Assembly (NCBI GenBank): GCA_022842595.1
Contig: JALHPF010000023.1
Coordinates: 29,689-93,688, forward strand
DNA length: 64,000 nt
Origin: Rubrivivax sp.
Lineage (GTDB): Bacteria > Pseudomonadota > Gammaproteobacteria > Burkholderiales > Burkholderiaceae_C
Direction of reading: 5' to 3'
Shown here: positions 1-11,646 of the stretch, piece after piece
How the letters are laid out: every line of letters starts with the position of its first letter
Numbering within the stretch: position 1 is the first letter of the stretch
Program-made: the position numbers and the translations under genes
Notes under the pieces: model-generated
What the model was told of the DNA's origin: nothing
Databases searched by the model: none
What the model saw: only the letters and a program-made list of their open reading frames with translations

Positions 1-1
1 G

Positions 2-1111
<1,110 letters not shown>

Positions 1112-1145
1112 GAATCACCAACCAACAACCCAGGAGATCGAGAAC

Positions 1146-1883
1146 ATGGCCCAGAAAGTTGCATACGTCACCGGCGGCATGGGTGGCATCGGTACCGCCA
1201 TCTGCCAGCGCCTGCACAAGGAAGGCTTCAAGGTCATCGCCGGCTGCGGCCCCAGCCGTGACTTCAACAAGTGGCTCGAAGAGCAGAAGGCGCTGGGCTA
1301 CACCTTCCACGCCAGCGTCGGCAATGTCGCCGACTGGCAGAGCACGGTCGATGCCTTCACCAAGGCCACGGCTGAGCACGGCAGCATCGACGTGCTGGTG
1401 AACAACGCCGGCATCACCCGCGACCGCATGTTCCTGAAGATGACACCCGACGACTGGAAGGCCGTCATCGACACCAACCTGAACAGCATGTTCAACGTCA
1501 CCAAGCAGGTGGTGCCGGGCATGGTCGAGAAGGGCTGGGGTCGCATCGTCCAGATCAGCTCGGTCAACGGCGAGAAGGGCCAGGCCGGCCAGACCAACTA
1601 CTCGGCCGCCAAGGCCGGCATGCACGGCTTCACGATGGCGCTGGCGCAGGAAGTGGCGAGCAAGGGCGTCACCGTCAACACGGTCAGCCCGGGCTACATC
1701 GGCACCGACATGGTCCGCGCCATCAAGCCCGAAGTGCTGGAGAAGATCGTCGCCACCATCCCGGTGAAGCGCCTGGGCACGCCCGAGGAGATCGGCTCCA
1801 TCGTCGCCTGGCTGGCGAGCGAGGATTCGGGTTTTTCCACCGGTGCCGATTTCAGCTGCAACGGCGGCATGCACATGGGCTGA
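1146..1883 (+). CDS. phaB: acetoacetyl-CoA reductase
   Basis: NADPH-dependent short-chain dehydrogenase that reduces acetoacetyl-CoA to (R)-3-hydroxybutyryl-CoA, the second step of PHB synthesis in the cytosol. It has 245 residues, the usual PhaB length. The cofactor loop TGGMGGIG is at residues 9-16 and NNAG at 86-89. The catalytic triad is Ser138/139, Tyr152 and Lys156 in the YSAAK block. A longer frame begins at GTG/ATG-like codons from 1101, but that stretch would overlap phaA and has no family similarity. The ATG at 1146 is preceded 9 bases upstream by AGGAG (1132-1136). It forms an operon with phaA. Confidence 0.96.
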   Translation: MAQKVAYVTGGMGGIGTAICQRLHKEGFKVIAGCGPSRDFNKWLEEQKALGYTFHASVGNVADWQSTVDAFTKATAEHGSIDVLVNNAGITRDRMFLKMTPDDWKAVIDTNLNSMFNVTKQVVPGMVEKGWGRIVQISSVNGEKGQAGQTNYSAAKAGMHGFTMALAQEVASKGVTVNTVSPGYIGTDMVRAIKPEVLEKIVATIPVKRLGTPEEIGSIVAWLASEDSGFSTGADFSCNGGMHMG

Positions 1884-1884
1884 T

Positions 1885-1899
1885 GGCGCTTCAGGCGCC
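1885..1899. terminator. short GC hairpin between convergent phaB and DUF2788 gene
   Basis: GGCGC and GCGCC form a 5-bp stem around a 5-base loop directly after the phaB stop codon. There is no T-run, so it is at best a weak or Rho-assisted terminator. Confidence 0.3.
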
Positions 1900-1914
1900 G
1901 GGGCCGGCGGCTTC

Positions 1915-2133
1915 TCAGTCGCCGGCTTCGCCGATCACCGCCTTGATGATGGCCTTGGCGACGAAGCCGAGCATGCCGAAACCCAGCGCCAGGAACAGCA
2001 CGAAGGTGCCCAGCTTGCCCGCCTTCGTGTCCCTGGCCAGCCGCCAGATGATGAAGGCCATGTAGAGCATGAAGGCGCTGACACCGAAGGTCAGGCCGAA
2101 GTTGGCGATCTGCTCCTCGCTGTAGCCGAACAT
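1915..2133 (-). CDS. DUF2788 family small membrane protein
   Basis: A 72-residue protein beginning MFGYSEEQ, with two hydrophobic segments (about residues 12-32 and 43-67) separated by a short basic loop, so probably a two-pass inner-membrane protein. Sequence and size match the uncharacterised DUF2788 family of betaproteobacteria; no function is known. Its ATG overlaps the stop of the upstream DUF2189 gene (TGATG), so the two are probably translationally coupled. It is the last gene of the minus-strand run map-glnD-mnmH-DUF2189-DUF2788. A longer frame through this region is antisense noise, and the start was chosen by family fit and the overlap. Confidence 0.85.
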   Translation of the reverse strand: MFGYSEEQIANFGLTFGVSAFMLYMAFIIWRLARDTKAGKLGTFVLFLALGFGMLGFVAKAIIKAVIGEAGD

Positions 2134-2891
2134 CAGTCCACCAGCTCGCGGTAGGCGTGCCAGCTGGCGTGGGCCAGCCAGGGCACGGCCACGATCAGCC
2201 CGAGCAGCCCGGTGACCATCCCCAGGCCGGTGATGAGCCAGAGCAGCGCCGCCCACAGTGCCAGCGGCCCGGGCGACGCGGCCACGGCCTTCCAGCTGGT
2301 GAGCACGGCGGTCAGCACGTCCACCGGCCGGTCCAGCAGCAGCGGGATGGCGACCACGCTCGATGCGAACACCGGTGCGGCCAGCACGCCCCCCAGCATC
2401 AGCCAGGCCTCGAAGACCCAGCTGGTCTCGTGCAGGACCACGTGGCGCAGGAAATCGATGGGGCGGATGATGGGCAGTTCGGCGAAGCTCGTGACCATCG
2501 CGGCCGAAGTCATCACCCAGCCCGTGCCGGCCAGGCCCAGCAGCAGGCCGAAGTGCATCAGCCGCGGGTCCTGCGAACGCCAGACGTTCAGCAGATCGAC
2601 GATGCGCAGGCGCTGGCCGCTTTCCAGCGCCCGGCTGACGGCATACAGCCCGGTGGCGACGATCGGCGCCACGATGAGGAAGCCGCTGAAGGCACCGGCC
2701 AGGATCCAGAAGTCTTCGTGCGCCCAGAAGAGCATCAGCCAGCCGAAGGCGGCTGCCGCCAGCCCGTGCAGCAGGCCGGGCAAGGGGTGGCGCCACAGGT
2801 CGGCCCAGCCCAGCTTGAGCCAGGCCAGTGGCCGGTCGAGGCCGACGCTGCGCACGGAAGGATTCGGCTGCATTGACGTGCGGCGGTTCAT
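2133..2891 (-). CDS. DUF2189 domain multi-pass membrane protein
   Basis: A 252-residue membrane protein of the DUF2189 family with about six hydrophobic segments: roughly residues 42-60, 65-85, 115-135, 155-175, 185-205 and 208-230. A short soluble N-terminus carries SVGLDRPLAWLKLGWADLW. The family is widespread in proteobacteria and has no assigned function. The ATG at 2891 overlaps the stop of mnmH (ATGA). A second in-frame ATG at 2873 (MQPNPSVRS) fits family N-termini equally well. The stop overlaps the start of the DUF2788 gene. Confidence 0.85.
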   Translation of the reverse strand: MNRRTSMQPNPSVRSVGLDRPLAWLKLGWADLWRHPLPGLLHGLAAAAFGWLMLFWAHEDFWILAGAFSGFLIVAPIVATGLYAVSRALESGQRLRIVDLLNVWRSQDPRLMHFGLLLGLAGTGWVMTSAAMVTSFAELPIIRPIDFLRHVVLHETSWVFEAWLMLGGVLAAPVFASSVVAIPLLLDRPVDVLTAVLTSWKAVAASPGPLALWAALLWLITGLGMVTGLLGLIVAVPWLAHASWHAYRELVD

Positions 2892-3961
2892 GCGAGGGCA
2901 GGTGCGGTGGCGGACATCAACTGGCGCGCGGCCGCAGTCAGGGTGGCTTCGTTGCCGTCGGCCAGGGCCAGCGGCCCGGTTTGTCCGAACTGCTGGTAGT
3001 TGCGGGCGGTGGAACGGTCGTAGACGGGGTCGTAGTGGCGCAGCAGCAGTTCTTCCACGACCTCGGCCCAGCGGCCGGCGCGCGCCTGTGACTGCCAGTC
3101 GTCGATGACGACATTGCCCTGCACGGGGCGCAGCACGTCGAGCCTTTCGCAGAAGCTTTCGGGGTCGCCCAGGAAATGCGCGTAATCCTCCAGCAGGAAG
3201 GCCACGCGGGCCGACACCGGCATCTGCACTTCGGTGCAGGGCGACGCCCGCAGGCGTTCCAGCAGCGGTTCGGGCAGGCGCACGCGGCCGATGGTGCGGC
3301 TTTCGCTCTCCGCGAACACGGGGCGGTCGGCGCTGAAACCACGCAGTGCCTGCCAGACTGCGGTTTCGAAGCCCTTCTGGCTGGGTTGTGGCTGCCCCGG
3401 CAACGGCCCCAGCACCGACCCGCGGTGCGCCGCCAGGCCTTCGAGGTCGAGCACCTGCGCGCCTTCGGCGGCCAGTGCCTGCAACAGCCGGCTCTTGGCC
3501 GACCCGGTGCGGCCGCCGAGCACGTGAAACTGCAGGCCGGCCGGCAGCGTCTGCAGTTCGTCGAGCACGACACGGCGAAATTCGCGGTAGCCGCCTTCCA
3601 GCACCTGCACGGTGAAGCCGATGGCGCCCAGCACTGTGCCCAGCGAGCCCGAACGCTGGCCGCCGCGCCAGCAGTACACCAGCGGCTTCCAGCCCTGCGG
3701 CCGGTGCTGGGCCTCGCGTTCGATGTGGGCGGCGATGTTGCGTGCGGCAAGCACGGCGCCGCGCTTGCGTGCGTCGAAGGCCGAGACCTGCTTGTATTCG
3801 GTGCCGATCAGGGCCCGCTCGGCGTCGTTCAGGGTGGGCCAGTTGACGGCGCCGGGCAGGCGGTCCTCGGCGTATTCGCTTTCGCTGCGCGCGTCGATGA
3901 CGGTGTCGAACTGCGACAGCCGGGCCACGGCGTCGTTGGCGGTGATCATGCGCATGGCCAT
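2888..3961 (-). CDS. mnmH: tRNA 2-selenouridine/geranyl-2-thiouridine synthase
   Basis: MnmH (SelU, YbbB) exchanges the sulfur of 2-thiouridine at the tRNA wobble base for selenium by way of a geranylated intermediate. The N-terminal rhodanese domain (about 1-135) has its catalytic Cys97 in YCWRGGQRS. The C-terminal P-loop domain starts at about 145 with the Walker A motif GGRTGSAKS (149-157). Its 357 residues are the normal length. The gene sits 10 bases downstream of glnD and overlaps the DUF2189 gene by 4 bases. No selD is visible here, so selenium use would need a selenophosphate synthetase elsewhere. The start could also be the second or third Met (MRMITAND). Confidence 0.93.
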   Translation of the reverse strand: MAMRMITANDAVARLSQFDTVIDARSESEYAEDRLPGAVNWPTLNDAERALIGTEYKQVSAFDARKRGAVLAARNIAAHIEREAQHRPQGWKPLVYCWRGGQRSGSLGTVLGAIGFTVQVLEGGYREFRRVVLDELQTLPAGLQFHVLGGRTGSAKSRLLQALAAEGAQVLDLEGLAAHRGSVLGPLPGQPQPSQKGFETAVWQALRGFSADRPVFAESESRTIGRVRLPEPLLERLRASPCTEVQMPVSARVAFLLEDYAHFLGDPESFCERLDVLRPVQGNVVIDDWQSQARAGRWAEVVEELLLRHYDPVYDRSTARNYQQFGQTGPLALADGNEATLTAAARQLMSATAPALA

Positions 3962-3971
3962 GGTCTGGGCC

Positions 3972-6656
3972 TCAGTTGGCAGGTGCCGCGACGGCGTCGA
4001 GCAGTTCGCTCTCGATGCGCAGCTGCGCCTTGCTCTGCTGCAGCGCTGCGCCGTCGACGAGGAAGGTGTCCTCGACCCGTTCGCCCAGCGTGCTGACCTT
4101 GGCCAGCTGCAGGTTCACCTGGTAGCGCGCCAGCACACGAGCCACGTCGTAGAGCAGGCCGGACCGGTCGCTGGCCGACACCGTCAGCAGCCAGCGCTGC
4201 GCACGTTCGTCGGGGCTCAGAGACACGCGCGGTGTCACCGGGAAGCTCTTGACGCGGCGCGACACGCGGCGGCGCTGCGGCTCGGGCAGCGGGCCAACGC
4301 TCGCCAGCGCCAGCGTGGCCTGGGTCTCGACCAGCGAGATCAGGTCGCGGTAGGGCACGTCGCGCGCGTGCGAGGCATCGGCGAAGCCGCCGCCGACCAG
4401 GCTGACGACCTGGAAGGTGTCCAGCGCATAACCGGCGCGTGTGGTGTGGATCTTCGCGTCCTGGATGCTGAAGCCGGCGTTGTCGAAGTAGCCGCAGATG
4501 CGCGCGAACAGGTCGGGCCGGTCGGGCGCATACACCAGCACCTGCAGGCCGTCACCGACCGAAGATGGCCGGGCGCGCACGATCGGCACCTGAGACTGCA
4601 CGTGGCGCCACAGTGAGCGCGCGTGCCAGGCGATCTCGGCGGCTTCATGGCGGGCAAAGTAGCTCACCTCGAGCGTCTTCCACAGGGGTTCTTCGGTGCC
4701 TGGCAGCGCCGAGTGCAGGGCCAGGTTCTGCCGCGCTTCCTGCTTGCGTGCCTCGATCTCGGCGTCCATGTTCGGCTGGGCGCCGCCGAGCGCGCGCAGC
4801 GTGTAGCGGTACAGGTCCTCCAGCAGCTTGGCCTTCCAGGCGTTCCACACGCGCGGGCTGGTGCCGCGGATGTCGGCCACCGTCAGCAGGTACAGCGCCG
4901 TCAGCCGGCGCGGCGTGCCCACCAGCGCGGCGAAGCGGTGGATGACCTCGGGGTCGGACAGGTCTTCCTTCTGCGCGATGCGGCTCATCGTCAGATGCTG
5001 CAGCACCAGGAATTCGATGAGCTGCGTGTCCTCGCGCGACAGGCCATGGTCGCGGCAGAAGCGCCGCGCATCGACCGCGCCCAGCTCGGAGTGGTCGCCA
5101 CCCCGGCCTTTGGCCACGTCGTGGAAGATCGCCGCCACGTACAGCAGCCAGGGGGCGTCCCATTGCGCCGCGAGCTGGCTGCAGAACGGGTATTCGTGCG
5201 CATGCTCGGGGATGAAGAAGCGGCGCATGTTGCGCACCACCATCAGGATGTGCTGGTCGACCGTGTAGACGTGAAACAGGTCGTGCTGCATGCGCCCGAC
5301 GATGCGCCTGAACACCCACAGGTAGCGGCCCAGCACGCTGGTCTGGTTCATCAGCCGCATCACATGGGTGGTGCCGCTCTTCTGGCGCAGGATGTCGAGG
5401 AAGAGCTCGCGGTTGATCGGGTCGCGGCGGAACTCGGCGCCCATCACGTTGCGTGCGTTGTACAGGGCCCGCAGCGTACGCGCCGAAAGGCCCGACAAGC
5501 CTGGCGTCTGCTGGTAGACGAGGAAGGTTTCCAGGATGGCGTGCGGGTTCGTCAGGTACAGGTCGTCGCTGGCCACTTCCAGCATGCCGGCCCGGTCGAA
5601 GAAGCGTGCGGTGATCGGCCGCATGGGCACGGTTTCGCTGTCGGTGACGCGTTCCTCGATGTTGAGCATGAGGATCTGGTTGAGCTGCGTCACTGCCTTG
5701 GCCGCCCAGTAGTAGCGGTGCATCAGCACTTCGCTGCTGCGTTGTTCCTTGGTGGCCTTGTAGCCGAAGCTTTCGGCCACGGCGGTCTGCAGGTCGAACA
5801 CCAGCCGGTCTTCGCGCCGGCCGGCCACCGCGTGCAGGCGCGCGCGGATGAGCTTGAGCGTGCACTCGTGCTTGCCGAGCTGAGCGGCCTCGAACTTCGT
5901 GATCAGGCCCTTGCTGGCCAGCTCAGCCCAGGTGCGGCCGAGACCGGCGGCGCGCGCCACCCAGATCACCACCTGCAGGTCGCGCAGGCCGCCCGGGCTT
6001 TCCTTGCAATTGGGTTCGAGCGCGTAGGGCGTGCCTTCGTACTTGGTGTGGCGCTGGTGCATTTCCAGCGTCTTGGCGCGCAGGAAGGCGCGCGGGTCCA
6101 TGGCGCTGGCCTGACTGTCCTGGAACTGCCTGAACAGGCGCGTCGAGCCACAGACCCGGCGGGCTTCGAGCAGCGCCGTCTGCACCGTCACGTCGCGCCG
6201 GGCTTCTTCGAGGCATTCGTCGACGCTGCGAACCGAAGAGCCGATTTCCAGCCCGATGTCCCAGCAGGCGGTGACGAAGTGCTCGATGGCATGGCGCAGC
6301 GCGTCGCCGGGCGTGCCCGGTGCACTGCGGTCGCCGCGCGGCTGCGCAGCGTGCTTGACCTCGGCGGGCAGCAGCACCAGCACGTCGATGTCCGAATGCG
6401 GGAACAGCTCGCCGCGGCCATAGCCGCCTGCCGCCACCAGGGCGGCGTTGGCGGGCATGTTCGCGTCGGCCCAGACCTGGGCGAGGGTGGTGTCCACATG
6501 CCGCATCAACCCGCGCAGCAGCCGCGTCAGGGCGGCGGAAGTCGGCCGGCTGTCGTTGAACTGGGCCAGCAATTCGGCCTTGCCCGAGCGGAAGCGCGCA
6601 CGCAGCGCGGCCACCGACCCGGGTGCCGCGCCGGCCGGCGGGAGCGGGGGGGTCAT
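3972..6656 (-). CDS. glnD: bifunctional PII uridylyltransferase/uridylyl-removing enzyme
   Basis: GlnD senses glutamine. At low nitrogen it uridylylates PII (GlnB/GlnK) and at high nitrogen it removes UMP, setting glutamine synthetase and NtrC activity. It has 894 residues, close to the enterobacterial length of 890. The N-terminal nucleotidyltransferase motif GGYGRGELFPHSDID is at 77-91. A central HD hydrolase domain contains FHDVAKG near residue 510. Two C-terminal ACT domains begin at LQVLVYAPDRPDLF and LLTVSASDRSGLLYD. The start MTPPLPP at 6656 was chosen because upstream in-frame codons run back into map. It lies 25 bases after map in the same orientation, the usual map-glnD order. Confidence 0.96.
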   Translation of the reverse strand: MTPPLPPAGAAPGSVAALRARFRSGKAELLAQFNDSRPTSAALTRLLRGLMRHVDTTLAQVWADANMPANAALVAAGGYGRGELFPHSDIDVLVLLPAEVKHAAQPRGDRSAPGTPGDALRHAIEHFVTACWDIGLEIGSSVRSVDECLEEARRDVTVQTALLEARRVCGSTRLFRQFQDSQASAMDPRAFLRAKTLEMHQRHTKYEGTPYALEPNCKESPGGLRDLQVVIWVARAAGLGRTWAELASKGLITKFEAAQLGKHECTLKLIRARLHAVAGRREDRLVFDLQTAVAESFGYKATKEQRSSEVLMHRYYWAAKAVTQLNQILMLNIEERVTDSETVPMRPITARFFDRAGMLEVASDDLYLTNPHAILETFLVYQQTPGLSGLSARTLRALYNARNVMGAEFRRDPINRELFLDILRQKSGTTHVMRLMNQTSVLGRYLWVFRRIVGRMQHDLFHVYTVDQHILMVVRNMRRFFIPEHAHEYPFCSQLAAQWDAPWLLYVAAIFHDVAKGRGGDHSELGAVDARRFCRDHGLSREDTQLIEFLVLQHLTMSRIAQKEDLSDPEVIHRFAALVGTPRRLTALYLLTVADIRGTSPRVWNAWKAKLLEDLYRYTLRALGGAQPNMDAEIEARKQEARQNLALHSALPGTEEPLWKTLEVSYFARHEAAEIAWHARSLWRHVQSQVPIVRARPSSVGDGLQVLVYAPDRPDLFARICGYFDNAGFSIQDAKIHTTRAGYALDTFQVVSLVGGGFADASHARDVPYRDLISLVETQATLALASVGPLPEPQRRRVSRRVKSFPVTPRVSLSPDERAQRWLLTVSASDRSGLLYDVARVLARYQVNLQLAKVSTLGERVEDTFLVDGAALQQSKAQLRIESELLDAVAAPAN

Positions 6657-6681
6657 GGGCGAAAGGATGGGCGCGGTCCGC

Positions 6682-7587
6682 TCAGGGTGAAGTGGCCAGC
6701 GCCGCATGGCTTGCCACGGGGGGCTGCAGCGTTGCCGCAGGGTGGCGGCCGACGCTGCCGCCGTACCCTGCGACGGCAAATTCCGGCGCGTCCGGGCTGC
6801 CGGCCGACACCGTGAGGACTTCGTAGCCGGTCTCCGTGACCAGCACGCTGTGTTCCCATTGCGCCGACAGCGAACGATCACGCGTCACGATGGTCCAGCC
6901 GTCATAGGGGCGGGCGCCCTTGCGGTCTTCCTTGATGTCGCGCTTGCCGGCGTTGATCATCGGCTCGATCGTGAAGATCATCCCCGGCTCGAGCGTTTCC
7001 AGAGTGCCCGGGCGGCCGTAGTGCAGCACCTGGGGTTCTTCGTGGAACTTGGCGCCGACACCATGTCCGCAGAACTCGCGAACGACGCTGAAACCGGCGT
7101 TTTCGGCGAAGGTCTGGATGGCGTGGCCGATGTCGCCCAGGCGCGCACCGGGCTTGACCTTGACGATGCCTTTCCACATGGCGTCGAAGGTGATCTGGCA
7201 CAGGCGGCGCGCGGCGATGGTGCCTTCACCGACGATGTACATGCGGCTGTTGTCGCCATGCCAGCCGTTCTTGATGACGGTGACGTCGATGTTGACGACG
7301 TCGCCGTTCTTCAGCGGCCGGTCGTCGGGGATGCCATGGCAGACGACGTCGTTCAGGCTGGTGCACAAGGAAGCCGGGTAAGCCGGGTAGCCGGGCGGCT
7401 GGTAACCCAGGGTCGCCGGTATGCCGCGCTGCACCTCGACCATGTAGTCGTGCGCCAGGCGGTCGATTTCCTTGGTGGTGACACCGACCCGGACATGCGG
7501 CGTCAGCATGTCCAGCACTTCGGACGCCAGACGTCCTGCCAGGCGCATGCCTTCGATGTCGGCGGCGGTTTTGATGGAGATGGCCAT
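6682..7587 (-). CDS. map: methionine aminopeptidase type I
   Basis: Removes the N-terminal Met from nascent proteins after deformylation (def is also in this window). The metal ligands are all present: the two Asp of NIDVTVIKNGWHGD, the His of CGHGVGAKFHEEP, the Glu of TIEPMI, and the Glu of QWEHSVLVT. The start at MAISIKTAADIEGM (7587) is the classic type I N-terminus; a much longer open frame upstream is antisense to purL. At 301 residues it exceeds the usual 260-275. The extra 35 or so residues after GYEVLTVSAG are rich in Ala/Pro/Gly and look unstructured. It heads the operon with glnD and is divergent from purL. Confidence 0.95.
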   Translation of the reverse strand: MAISIKTAADIEGMRLAGRLASEVLDMLTPHVRVGVTTKEIDRLAHDYMVEVQRGIPATLGYQPPGYPAYPASLCTSLNDVVCHGIPDDRPLKNGDVVNIDVTVIKNGWHGDNSRMYIVGEGTIAARRLCQITFDAMWKGIVKVKPGARLGDIGHAIQTFAENAGFSVVREFCGHGVGAKFHEEPQVLHYGRPGTLETLEPGMIFTIEPMINAGKRDIKEDRKGARPYDGWTIVTRDRSLSAQWEHSVLVTETGYEVLTVSAGSPDAPEFAVAGYGGSVGRHPAATLQPPVASHAALATSP

Positions 7588-7656
7588 CCCGGCATTATCC
7601 CACTCGGCCCCTAAAATCGCGGTTTGCCCTGAGCCGGGCCACCTGCAAAGCGTTCC

Positions 7657-10600
7657 ATGCCCCGTTCCATGCCCATTCCACCGGTTTCTTTCGAGGGCGG
7701 CAACGCACTCAGCGACTTTCGCGCCCGGGCATTGCTCGGCCAGCTGCAGGCCGCGTGTCCGCGCATCACGGGCGTGGCCGCCCGCCATGTGCACTGGGTG
7801 CAGACCCCCCAGCCGCTGGCGGCCGCCGAGCACGACCGTCTGGCCGCGCTGCTGAGCTACGGCGACGCCTACACCGGCCCGGCCGACGGCACGCTGGTGG
7901 TGGTGATGCCGCGCCTGGGCACCGTGTCGCCCTGGGCCAGCAAGGCCAGCGACATCGCCCGCAACTGTGGCCTGGTGGTGCGTCGGGTCGAACGCGTCAC
8001 CGAATTCCGGCTGGCACTGAAGGGCGGCCTTTTCAGTGCCGCCAAGCCCTTGTCGCCCGATGAAAGCCAGGTCGTCGCCGCGCTGCTGCACGACCGCATG
8101 ACCGAAAGCGTGGCCTTCGAACGCGAGGCCGCCGCGCAACTGTTCGTGCCGCAGCCGGCGCCGCCGCTGGTGCACGTGGACGTGCTCGGCCGCGGCCGCC
8201 AGGCGCTGCTCGAGGCCAACGTCGAATTCGGCCTGGCGCTGTCCGACGACGAGGTCGACTACCTCGAGGCCTCGTTCAGGACGCTCCAGCGCAACCCCAG
8301 CGACGTCGAGCTGATGATGTTCGCGCAAGCGAACAGCGAACACTGCCGCCACAAGATCTTCAACGCCAGTTTCAGCATCGACGGTGTGGCCATGCCGGAC
8401 ACGCTGTTCGGCATGATCCGCCACACCGAGAAGACGAGCCCGCAGCACAGCGTGGTGGCCTACAGCGACAACGCCGCGGTGATGACGGGCAGCCCAGTGC
8501 TGCGCTGGGGCCCGAACGGCTTCACCAACGCGCCGCAGTACAGGGCGCGCGAAGCGACGGCCCATGTGCTGATGAAGGTGGAAACCCACAACCATCCCAC
8601 CGCGATCAGCCCTTTCCCGGGCGCCAGCACCGGTGCCGGCGGCGAGATCCGCGACGAAGGTGCCACCGGGCGCGGTGCCAAGCCCAAAGCCGGCCTGACG
8701 GGCTTTTCCGTCAGCCATCTGCGCCTGCCCGGCCTGGACGAACCCTGGGAAGCCGGCGCCATCGGCAAGCCGGCGCACATTGCCAGCCCGCTGCAGATCA
8801 TGACCGAAGGGCCGCTCGGAGGTGCCGCCTTCAACAACGAGTTCGGCCGCCCCAACCTGGGTGGCTATTTCCGCGTCTTCGAGCAGCAGGTGGCCGGCGT
8901 GATGCGCGGTTATCACAAGCCCATCATGATCGCCGGCGGCCTGGGCCAGATCGACGCCACCCAGACGCACAAGCTGCCCTTCGGCGCCGGCACCCTGCTG
9001 GTGCAGCTGGGCGGGCCGGGCATGCGCATCGGCATGGGTGGCGGTGCCGCCAGTTCGATGGCCGCCGGCGCCAATACCGCGGCGCTGGACTTCGACAGCG
9101 TGCAGCGCGGCAACCCCGAGATCCAGCGTCGCGCGCAGGAAGTCATCAACCACTGCTGGGCGCTCGGTGAACACAACCCGGTGCTGGCGATCCATGACGT
9201 CGGCGCCGGCGGCATCAGCAATGCATTCCCCGAACTGGTCGACGGCGCCGGGCAGGGCGCGCGTTTCGACCTTCGCCGTGTGCCGCTGGAAGAAAGCGGC
9301 CTGGCGCCGAAGGAAGCCTGGTGCAATGAAAGCCAGGAACGCTATGTGCTGGCCATCCACCCTGACCTGATGCCGCTGTTCGAGCAGATGTGCGCACGCG
9401 AGCGCTGCCCGTTTGCCGTGGTCGGCACGGCCACCAGCGACCGTGAGCTCATCCTGGAAGACGGCCCGGGTGGTGAGCGCGTGATCGACATGCCCATGGA
9501 CGTGCTGCTGGGCAAGCCGCCGAAGACGCACCGCGACGCGCAGCGCGTGGCGCGCAGCGAAGCGCCGCTGGACCTGACCGGCGTGAAGCTGGACACCGTG
9601 GCGCTGGACGTGTTGCGCCACCCCACGGTGGCGAGCAAACGTTTCCTCGTCACGATCGGCGACCGCACGGTCGGCGGCATGAGCCACCGCGACCCGATGG
9701 TCGGCCCCTGGCAGGTGCCGGTGGCCGACTGTGCGGTGACCCTGGCCGACTACGCCGGCTTCCGCGGCGAGGCCATGGCGATGGGCGAACGCATGCCGCT
9801 GGCGGCGCTGGACGGCCCGGCCAGCGGCCGCATGGCGGTGGCCGAGGCCATCACCAACCTGCTGGCTGCGCCCATCGAGCTGGACCGCGTGAAGCTCTCG
9901 GCCAACTGGATGGCGGCCTGCGGCGAGCCCGGCGAGGACGCAGCGCTGTACGACACCGTGCACGCCATCGGCATGGAACTGTGCCCGGCCCTGGGCATCG
10001 GCATCCCGGTCGGCAAGGACTCGCTGTCGATGCGCACGCGCTGGTCGGACGAAGGCGTGGCCAAGCAGGTGACGGCACCGGTGTCCCTGGTCATCACCGC
10101 CTTTGCCACGCTGACCGACGTGCGTGGAAGCTTGACACCGCAATTGCAGCCGGGCGACACGACCCTGGTCCTCATCGACCTGGGCCAGGGCAAGAAGCGC
10201 ATGGGCGGCAGCATGCTGGCGCAGGTGATGGGCCAGTTCGGGCACGAAGTACCGGACGTCGACGACGCCTCCCAGCTCAAGGCGCTGGTCGCCGCCATCA
10301 ACACCCTGCGCGCGCAAGGCCGCATCCTGGCGTACCACGACCGCAGCGACGGCGGCCTCTGGGCCACCGTCTGCGAGATGGCCTTTGCCGGCCACCTGGG
10401 TGTCAGCCTGAACGTCGACATCCTCGTCACCGAGGGCGACGGCATCGCCGACAGCCGCGCCGAGTATGGTGACTCGAAGAACTGGGCCACCCAGGTCAGC
10501 GAACGCCGCAACGAACTGATGCTGCAGGCGCTGTTCAACGAGGAACTGGGCGTCGTCATCCAGGTGCCGACTGCCGTGCGCAACGAGGTCATCCAGACGC

Positions 10601-11646
10601 TGCGCGAGCATGGCCTGAGCCGCCATGCGCACTTCATCGGCAAGCCCAACGACCGCGCTGCGGTCGAGGTCTGGCGCGACACCAAGCTGCAGTTCGCCGC
10701 GCCGTTGCAGGCGCTGCAGCAGCAGTGGGACCAGGTCAGCTGGCGCATCGCGCAGCAGCGCGACAACCCGGCCTGCGCCGACGCCGAACACGCGGCGGCC
10801 GGCGACCCGGCCGACCCCGGCCTGCACCAGCATCTGAGCTTCGACCCGCAGGACGATGTCGCCGCCCCCTACCTGCACACCACGCGTCCGAAGATCGCCA
10901 TCCTGCGCGAGCAGGGCGTCAATTCGCAGCTGGAGATGGCCTGGGTGATGGACCAGGCCGGCTTCGACACCTTCGACGTGCACATGTCCGACCTGCAGGC
11001 CGGCCGCGCGAAGCTGGCCGACTACCGCGGCCTCGTGGCCTGCGGCGGCTTCAGCTATGGCGACACGCTGGGCGCAGGTGAAGGCTGGGCGCGCAGCATC
11101 CTCTTCAACCCGGCGCTGGCCGAAGCCTTCGCCGCGTTCTTCAACCGCGCCGACAGCTTTGCGCTGGGCGTGTGCAACGGCTGCCAGATGCTGGCCGCAC
11201 TCAGCCCCGTCATCCCGGGCACGTCGGCCTGGCCGCGATTCACGCGCAACACCAGCCAGCAGTTCGAGGCGCGCTTGGCGATGGTGGAAGTGCTGGACAG
11301 CCCGAGCCTGTTCTTCCAGGGCATGGCCGGCAGCCGGCTGCCGATCGCCGTGGCCCATGGCGAAGGCCGTGCCGACTTCAGCCAGCGCGGCGATGCCGCA
11401 GCGGTGCACCGTGCCATGCGCTTCGTCGACAACAGCGGTGCCGCCACCGAGGCCTACCCGTTCAACCCCAACGGCAGCCCTGCCGGCTTGACGGCGGTCA
11501 CCACCGCCGACGGCCGCGTCACGGCGCTGATGCCGCACCCCGAACGGGTGTTCCGCCAGCTGCAGATGAGCTGGTCCCCTGGCCGGCCCGAGGAGACGAG
11601 CCCATGGATGCGCATGTTCCGCAATGCCAGGAGATGGGCGCGATGA
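7657..11646 (+). CDS. purL: phosphoribosylformylglycinamidine synthase
   Basis: Single-chain PurL converts FGAR, glutamine and ATP to FGAM in purine synthesis. Its 1329 residues match the large proteobacterial form. The N-terminal PurS-like part is followed by a linker, two PurM-like ATP-binding halves ([14 protein letters not shown] with [18 protein letters not shown] near residue 330), and a C-terminal glutamine amidotransferase. The amidotransferase triad is visible as Cys1173 in GVCNGCQM, with His1294 and Glu1296 in MPHPER. The start may instead be the second Met (MPIPPVSF) 12 bases in. Its stop overlaps the ATG of the next gene (ATGA). Expression from the 69-base gap shared with map is likely. 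Confidence 0.96.
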   Translation: MPRSMPIPPVSFEGGNALSDFRARALLGQLQAACPRITGVAARHVHWVQTPQPLAAAEHDRLAALLSYGDAYTGPADGTLVVVMPRLGTVSPWASKASDIARNCGLVVRRVERVTEFRLALKGGLFSAAKPLSPDESQVVAALLHDRMTESVAFEREAAAQLFVPQPAPPLVHVDVLGRGRQALLEANVEFGLALSDDEVDYLEASFRTLQRNPSDVELMMFAQANSEHCRHKIFNASFSIDGVAMPDTLFGMIRHTEKTSPQHSVVAYSDNAAVMTGSPVLRWGPNGFTNAPQYRAREATAHVLMKVETHNHPTAISPFPGASTGAGGEIRDEGATGRGAKPKAGLTGFSVSHLRLPGLDEPWEAGAIGKPAHIASPLQIMTEGPLGGAAFNNEFGRPNLGGYFRVFEQQVAGVMRGYHKPIMIAGGLGQIDATQTHKLPFGAGTLLVQLGGPGMRIGMGGGAASSMAAGANTAALDFDSVQRGNPEIQRRAQEVINHCWALGEHNPVLAIHDVGAGGISNAFPELVDGAGQGARFDLRRVPLEESGLAPKEAWCNESQERYVLAIHPDLMPLFEQMCARERCPFAVVGTATSDRELILEDGPGGERVIDMPMDVLLGKPPKTHRDAQRVARSEAPLDLTGVKLDTVALDVLRHPTVASKRFLVTIGDRTVGGMSHRDPMVGPWQVPVADCAVTLADYAGFRGEAMAMGERMPLAALDGPASGRMAVAEAITNLLAAPIELDRVKLSANWMAACGEPGEDAALYDTVHAIGMELCPALGIGIPVGKDSLSMRTRWSDEGVAKQVTAPVSLVITAFATLTDVRGSLTPQLQPGDTTLVLIDLGQGKKRMGGSMLAQVMGQFGHEVPDVDDASQLKALVAAINTLRAQGRILAYHDRSDGGLWATVCEMAFAGHLGVSLNVDILVTEGDGIADSRAEYGDSKNWATQVSERRNELMLQALFNEELGVVIQVPTAVRNEVIQTLREHGLSRHAHFIGKPNDRAAVEVWRDTKLQFAAPLQALQQQWDQVSWRIAQQRDNPACADAEHAAAGDPADPGLHQHLSFDPQDDVAAPYLHTTRPKIAILREQGVNSQLEMAWVMDQAGFDTFDVHMSDLQAGRAKLADYRGLVACGGFSYGDTLGAGEGWARSILFNPALAEAFAAFFNRADSFALGVCNGCQMLAALSPVIPGTSAWPRFTRNTSQQFEARLAMVEVLDSPSLFFQGMAGSRLPIAVAHGEGRADFSQRGDAAAVHRAMRFVDNSGAATEAYPFNPNGSPAGLTAVTTADGRVTALMPHPERVFRQLQMSWSPGRPEETSPWMRMFRNARRWAR

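Noticed and set aside
7588..11538. Minus-strand extension of the map frame across purL
   Set aside because: The extension is antisense to purL and lacks similarity. Map begins at MAISIKTAADIEG at 7587.
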